A stretch of DNA of 9,737 bases from CAJBLF01 sp964545415. GTDB taxonomy: Bacteria > Patescibacteriota > Gracilibacteria > Absconditabacterales > Absconditicoccaceae. The notes below the pieces were generated by a model. That model was given only the letters and a program-made list of their open reading frames with translations, had not been told where the DNA came from and did no database searches. Each line of letters opens with the position of its first letter. Position 1 is the first letter of the stretch. Positions 7,150 to 9,737 of the stretch are shown in pieces. The stretch lies in assembly GCA_964545415.1 (NCBI GenBank), contig CAZJFP010000028.1, positions 1-9,737 of the forward strand. Direction: 5' to 3'. Both the position numbers and the translations under genes were made by a program.

Positions 7150-7359
7150 CTATCTATTTTTTGCTCTTTCATTCATGATGTCTGTGAGTCTTTTTCCGAT
7201 ACATGTCGATATATCTTTGTATTCGCATGTAGTACAAGTGAATGTTTCGTACAAATCATGTGCGGTTACTGCACAACCGTCTCTTTGGGCGTTTTTGGCT
7301 ATACATATTCTGTTTTCGTTTTTCGGTGTCTCTTTCTGTATTGTTTGGTCATCTTCCAT
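7150..7359 (-). CDS. 69-aa cysteine-containing small protein, unknown function
   Basis: 69 aa, with five Cys at 19, 29, 42, 45 and 53. The CTTC pair (42-45) plus Cys53 and His34 could bind a metal ion such as zinc, but no known zinc-ribbon spacing is obvious. The N-terminal 17 residues and the C-terminus (KRLTDIMNERAKNR) are charged. It lies 21 bp after the trpS stop and 21 bp before the hydrolase start on the same strand, and an in-frame TAA upstream fixes the ATG at 7359. No UGA codons (two Gly only). Operon position and even spacing support it; function cannot be inferred. Confidence 0.65.
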   Translation of the reverse strand: MEDDQTIQKETPKNENRICIAKNAQRDGCAVTAHDLYETFTCTTCEYKDISTCIGKRLTDIMNERAKNR

Positions 7360-7380
7360 CGTTTTTTTTATAGTATCAAA

Positions 7381-8358
7381 TTATAAACTGAATCCTATTT
7401 TCTTGTAGACTTCTTGAATTTTTTTCTCTGCGATTTTATTCATGGTTTTCGCATTCTTCTCGAGGAGATCTACAATTTCCTCATCCTTTATTTTCGCGTA
7501 TTTTTCTTGGATAGGTCTAATGAATGCCATCATTTTCTCAAACAGATACTCTTTCGCGTCTTTGTAGCTCAATCATCATGCTAGATATCTATTCCTCAAT
7601 GCTTCATTTTCTTCCGGTGTAAGGAATAGTTTGCAGATATTATAGACATTACATTGGTCAGGATCTTTCGGCTCTTCGACGGTCTGCATGTTCGTGGAGA
7701 TCTGTTTCACCTTTTTGAGGATAGTTTTTTCGTCCTCGAGGAGTCCGATATAATTATTATAGGATTTGCTCATCTTGCGTCCATCCATTCCTATGATCAG
7801 ACCTACATCCGGTTCTATGTATGCATCAGGGATCTTGAATGTCTCTCCAAACATGTTATTGAATTTCATCGCTATATCCCTTGCATATTCGAGATGTTGT
7901 TTCTGATCTTTTCCCACCGGCACCATATCCGTATCATATAAGAGGATATCTGCCGCCATCAGGATGGGATAGCAGAATACGCCTACATTGATTTCTTTGG
8001 CTTTTCCCTTATCCAATGCTTCCTTGTAGGAATGCATCCTTTCCATGAATCCCATATGCGTGATGCACGTGAGTACCCGATTGAGTTGTGCATGTCCTGG
8101 AATATCCGCAGGATTGTAGATCATAAATCTCTTGAGATCTGCACCGCATGCTGCATACAGCTTCAGAATATTTATCGCATTTTTTCTTAATGTTTTAGGA
8201 TCCTGTACGTTGTTGAATGAGTGCATGATTGCTAGAAATAAGAAAATTTCCGCGTCCGGATATTTCTGAGCAAGGTCAAGCATAGGTTTGACTGCCCCGA
8301 AATAGTTCCCGATATGTAATTGGTTGCTTGTTGCTTGAAGTCAGGTCAAAATTCTCAT
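7381..8358 (-). CDS. trpS: Tryptophan--tRNA ligase
   Basis: 325 aa, normal for bacterial TrpRS. It charges tRNA-Trp with tryptophan using ATP. It is a class I synthetase: the HIGH-type motif is HIGN at 15-18 and KMSKS is at 195-199 within GMDGRKMSKSYNN. GKDQKQHLE (149-157) and PADIPGHAQLNRVL (83-96) are also typical. Three UGA codons read as Gly: residue 6 (ILTG, where TrpRS has a near-invariant Gly) and the pair 261-262 (YLAGGLSYKDAKEYL, the family's Gly-rich turn before the C-terminal helices). The start at 8358 is required for the MRILTG N-terminal strand; starting at the next Met (8283) would lose the HIGH motif. It leads an operon of four minus-strand genes. In a code-25 genome tRNA-Trp should read only UGG. 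Confidence 0.97.
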
Positions 8359-8396
8359 TTTTTATCTGAAATAGTGGTAAAATTAGGTCATTTCCG

Positions 8397-8424
8397 AGTG
8401 TACCGTTTTGGTGAGTTATTTCAA
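8397..8424 (-). promoter_or_regulatory. Candidate promoter of the trpS operon
   Basis: Read on the minus strand: TTGAAA (8424-8419), a 16-bp spacer, and TACACT (8402-8397), about 38 bp before the trpS ATG. The -35 and spacer match other candidates in the window; the -10 is weak. Confidence 0.35.
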
Positions 8425-8440
8425 TGCATAATTGTAAATT

Positions 8441-8469
8441 TTGACTTGCATTGGGGGGGTAAATGTATA
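8441..8469 (+). promoter_or_regulatory. Candidate promoter of the tRNA cluster
   Basis: TTGACT (8441-8446), then a 17-bp spacer containing a run of seven Gs, then TGTATA (8464-8469), overlapping TATATA alternatives. It lies about 60 bp before tRNA-Gln(UUG), divergent from the trpS promoter. Confidence 0.45.
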
Positions 8470-8482
8470 TATACAACACACT

Positions 8483-8507
8483 CCTGTTTGAAAGGCAGGT
8501 CATTTTT
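8483..8507 (+). terminator. Hairpin plus T-run in the tRNA-cluster leader
   Basis: CCTGTT (8483-8488) can pair with GGCAGG (8494-8499) using two G-T wobbles, followed by TCATTTTT. It lies between the candidate promoter and the first tRNA, so it could be an attenuator or a processing site rather than an operon end. Confidence 0.3.
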
Positions 8508-8529
8508 GTCTTTGTACTGTTAAATAAGA

Positions 8530-8600
8530 TGGGGAATCGTCTAACGGTAGGACAGCGGACTTTGACTCCGTCAGTCTAGGTTCGAATCCTAGTTCCCCAA
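8530..8600 (+). tRNA. tRNA-Gln (anticodon UUG)
   Basis: Acceptor TGGGGAA/TTCCCCA; anticodon stem GCGGA/TCCGT with loop CTTTGAC, anticodon TTG. T-arm CTAGG-TTCGAAT-CCTAG; discriminator A. No CCA is encoded. First gene of the cluster. The U1-A72 pair is usual for glutamine tRNAs. Confidence 0.95.
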
Positions 8601-8668
8601 ATTGAATGCAGAATTCAAAATTAAGAATGCAAAAACATTCTGAATTATACATTCTACATTCTGATTTG
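8601..8668. repeat. Inverted degenerate copies of the heptamer motif
   Basis: Between tRNA-Gln and tRNA-fMet there are motifs like the window-start array: GAATGCAGAATTC on the left and, in opposite orientation, CATTCTGAATTATACATTC and TACATTCTG on the right. They form a stem, 8619-8629 with 8636-8646 (one mismatch, loop CAAAAA). Confidence 0.55.
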
Positions 8669-8672
8669 TTAT

Positions 8673-8747
8673 TGCGGGATAGAGAAACGGTATCTCGTTG
8701 GGCTCATAACCCGAAGATAGGTGGTTCGACTCCATCTCCCGCAACCA
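8673..8747 (+). tRNA. Initiator tRNA-fMet (anticodon CAU)
   Basis: Acceptor TGCGGGA/TCCCGCA, D-stem GAGA/TCTC, anticodon stem TTGGG/CCCGA with loop CTCATAA. Two initiator hallmarks are visible: three consecutive G-C pairs in the anticodon stem and an A11-U24 pair in the D-stem. The usual C1xA72 mismatch is replaced by a weak U1-A72 pair. Discriminator A8744 is followed by an encoded CCA (8745-8747), one of only two in this window. Confidence 0.92.
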
Positions 8748-8782
8748 AAAAAACACTCTAGGTTCGATACTACATATACTGA

Positions 8783-8855
8783 TCGGGAGTAGCTTAGTTG
8801 GTAGAGCGTCTGACTCTGAATCAGGAGGTCCTAGGTTCGAATCCTAGCTCCCGAG
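8783..8855 (+). tRNA. tRNA-Gln (anticodon CUG)
   Basis: Acceptor TCGGGAG/CTCCCGA; anticodon stem TCTGA/TCAGG with loop CTCTGAA, anticodon CTG. T-arm CTAGG-TTCGAAT-CCTAG, identical to that of tRNA-Gln(UUG). Discriminator G; no CCA. A dedicated CAG reader beside the UUG species. Confidence 0.95.
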
Positions 8856-8866
8856 TATTCACTCAA

Positions 8867-8947
8867 GCCGGGGTGATGGAATGGTAGACATGCTTGGCTT
8901 AGAACCAAGTGCCAAACGGTGTGCAGGTTCGAGTCCTGTCCCCGGTA
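8867..8947 (+). tRNA. tRNA-Leu (anticodon UAG)
   Basis: 81 nt with a long variable arm, as expected for Leu. Acceptor GCCGGGG/CCCCGGT (one wobble); anticodon stem CTTGG/CCAAG with loop CTTAGAA, anticodon TAG; discriminator A. No CCA encoded. It lies 11 bp after tRNA-Gln(CUG). Confidence 0.94.
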
Positions 8948-8976
8948 ATTACTATAAAAAATTTAATCATTTTAGG

Positions 8977-9004
8977 TTGAAAAGCACATACGGATTCTTA
9001 TAGG
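8977..9004 (+). promoter_or_regulatory. Candidate internal promoter for tRNA-Asn and rpsT
   Basis: TTGAAA (8977-8982), a 16-bp spacer, and TATAGG (8999-9004) in the 85-bp gap before tRNA-Asn. Nearly the same design as the tRNA-Arg promoter candidate. Confidence 0.45.
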
Positions 9005-9032
9005 TGATTTCACTGAAAAAAACAATCGACAT

Positions 9033-9105
9033 TCCGAGGTAGCTCAGCTGGTAGAGCAAGTGGCTGTTAACCACTGGGTCGTGGGTTCGAGTCCCTCCCT
9101 CGGAG
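9033..9105 (+). tRNA. tRNA-Asn (anticodon GUU)
   Basis: Acceptor TCCGAGG/CCTCGGA; anticodon stem AGTGG/CCACT with loop CTGTTAA, anticodon GTT. T-arm GTGGG-TTCGAGT-CCCTC; discriminator G. No CCA encoded. It lies directly upstream of rpsT. Confidence 0.95.
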
Positions 9106-9142
9106 TTTAAAAAAATTCTTTACACTTTATACCTCATAGACA

Positions 9143-9394
9143 ATGCCAATCACGAAATCAGCAAAGAAAGCATCAAACAGATCTCTCGTATTCCAAAAAA
9201 GGAATAATGAATTCAAATTGAGGATGAAGATGGCCATCAAGAAATTTTTGAAAAACACCAATAAATCACAGGAAGAACTCAATACGGTTTATAAATATAT
9301 CGATAAATGTAAAAAAGTATGAGTTATTAAACAAAATACTGCTTCTAGAAAAAAATCAAGAGTTGCTAAAGCATTAGCTAAGCAGGGCACATAA
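9143..9394 (+). CDS. rpsT: 30S ribosomal protein S20
   Basis: 83 aa, normal for S20, which binds 16S rRNA at the 5' domain and helix 44 to stabilise the 30S subunit. Family features: the Lys/Ser-rich N-terminus (MPITKSAKKASNRSL), KRNNEFKLRMKMAIKKF, and the C-terminal signature GVIKQNTASRKKSRVAKAL (residues 60-78). The Gly opening that signature is a UGA codon (9320-9322); without recoding the protein would stop after 59 residues and lose its conserved C-terminus. The gene sits inside the tRNA cluster, 37 bp after tRNA-Asn and 15 bp before tRNA-Thr, so it is probably co-transcribed and released by tRNA processing. No Shine-Dalgarno. Confidence 0.96.
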
Positions 9395-9403
9395 CCACTG
9401 TGC
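9387..9403 (+). other. Hairpin over the rpsT stop codon
   Basis: GCACA (9387-9391) pairs with TGTGC (9399-9403) around the TAA. There is no T-run, so it is not an intrinsic terminator. It may protect the mRNA 3' end after tRNA-Thr is cut out. Confidence 0.3.
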
Positions 9404-9409
9404 TTAGAT

Positions 9410-9485
<76 letters not shown>

Positions 9486-9497
9486 GAAAATACTTAT

Positions 9498-9571
9498 GGA
9501 GTGGTAGTTCAGCTGGTTAGAACGTCCGCCTGTCACGCGGAAGGTCGAGGGTTCGAGTCCCTTCCATTCCG
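9498..9571 (+). tRNA. tRNA-Asp (anticodon GUC)
   Basis: Acceptor GGAGTGG/CCATTCC (one wobble); anticodon stem TCCGC/GCGGA with loop CTGTCAC, anticodon GTC. T-arm GAGGG-TTCGAGT-CCCTT; discriminator G. No CCA encoded. Confidence 0.95.
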
Positions 9572-9604
9572 AATCTAAATAACAACCGATGTGTTGAAAT
9601 TAAT

Positions 9605-9676
9605 GGTCTTATCGTCTAACGGTTAGGACACGGGACTTTCAATCCTGCAATCGGGGTTCGATTCCCCGTAAGACCG
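9605..9676 (+). tRNA. tRNA-Glu (anticodon UUC)
   Basis: Acceptor GGTCTTA/TAAGACC; anticodon stem CGGGA/TCCTG with loop CTTTCAA, anticodon TTC. Discriminator G. No CCA encoded. Confidence 0.95.
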
Positions 9677-9684
9677 ATTAATAT

Positions 9685-9737
9685 GGGTGATTAGCTCAGT
9701 TGGCTAGAGCATCTGCCTTACAAGCAGGGGGTCATAG
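9685..9737 (+). tRNA. tRNA-Val (anticodon UAC), cut by window end
   Basis: Acceptor 5' strand GGGTGAT, D-arm GCTC...GAGC, anticodon stem TCTGC/GCAGG with loop CTTACAA, anticodon TAC. The T-arm and 3' acceptor lie beyond the window. Confidence 0.88.

Noticed and set aside
7061..7408. 115-codon open frame on the plus strand
   Set aside because: Antisense to the end of trpS, the 69-aa gene and the hydrolase start; the minus-strand genes form a tight operon.
8276..8503. 75-codon frame upstream of trpS on the minus strand
   Set aside because: It overlaps the true N-terminus of TrpRS (MRILTG...HIGN) in another frame and covers the divergent promoter region.
8673..8747. Elongator tRNA-Met or tRNA-Ile(CAU)
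   Set aside because: The three G-C pairs in the anticodon stem and A11-U24 point to the initiator.

Overview
The window comes from a bacterium that reads UGA as glycine (genetic code 25), so most likely a Candidate Phyla Radiation lineage such as Absconditabacteria (SR1) or Gracilibacteria (BD1-5). Under the standard code almost every long gene here breaks at TGA. With UGA=Gly they become single uninterrupted proteins of normal family length: ribosomal proteins S1 and S20, an RluA-family pseudouridine synthase, TrpRS, an alpha/beta hydrolase and a membrane protein. I count 26 in-frame UGA codons in 7 of 11 genes. Several fall exactly where the family has a conserved glycine, and Trp is still written TGG, so UGA means Gly rather than Trp. 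All coordinates below assume only TAA and TAG are stops.

Layout. 1-287: 41 indel-free copies of a heptamer (AGAATAC/AGAATAT). 326-1267 (+): a secreted or membrane protein with three tandem TrbC/VirB2-pilin-like units. 1461-1533: tRNA-Arg(CCU). 1534-1719: a structured, repeat-rich leader, then rpsO (S15) and rpsA (S1, four S1 domains plus a Lys-rich tail), closed by a strong terminator. 3648-4709 (+): a GNAT-type, OlsB-like acyltransferase. It meets the minus-strand pseudouridine synthase gene (4763-5659) at a shared terminator. 5818-6351 (+): a Pro/Gln/Ala-rich protein, divergent from the synthase gene. 7381-8358 down to 6416 (-): an operon trpS - 69-aa Cys protein - alpha/beta hydrolase - 61-aa charged protein. 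8441 to the window end (+): a tRNA cluster Gln(UUG), fMet, Gln(CUG), Leu(UAG), Asn(GUU), then rpsT (S20), then Thr(UGU), Asp(GUC), Glu(UUC), and Val(UAC) cut by the window edge.

Most of the window is translation machinery: three ribosomal proteins, ten tRNAs, an aminoacyl-tRNA synthetase and an rRNA-modifying enzyme. The less ordinary content is the pilin-like repeat protein next to the heptamer array, the small-gene operon behind trpS, and the Pro/Gln-rich protein. None of the eleven start codons has a recognisable Shine-Dalgarno sequence. Several candidate promoters share a 16-bp spacer. I see no CRISPR array, transposase, integrase or phage gene. The suppressor-like tRNA-Gly(UCA) that code 25 needs is not in this window.
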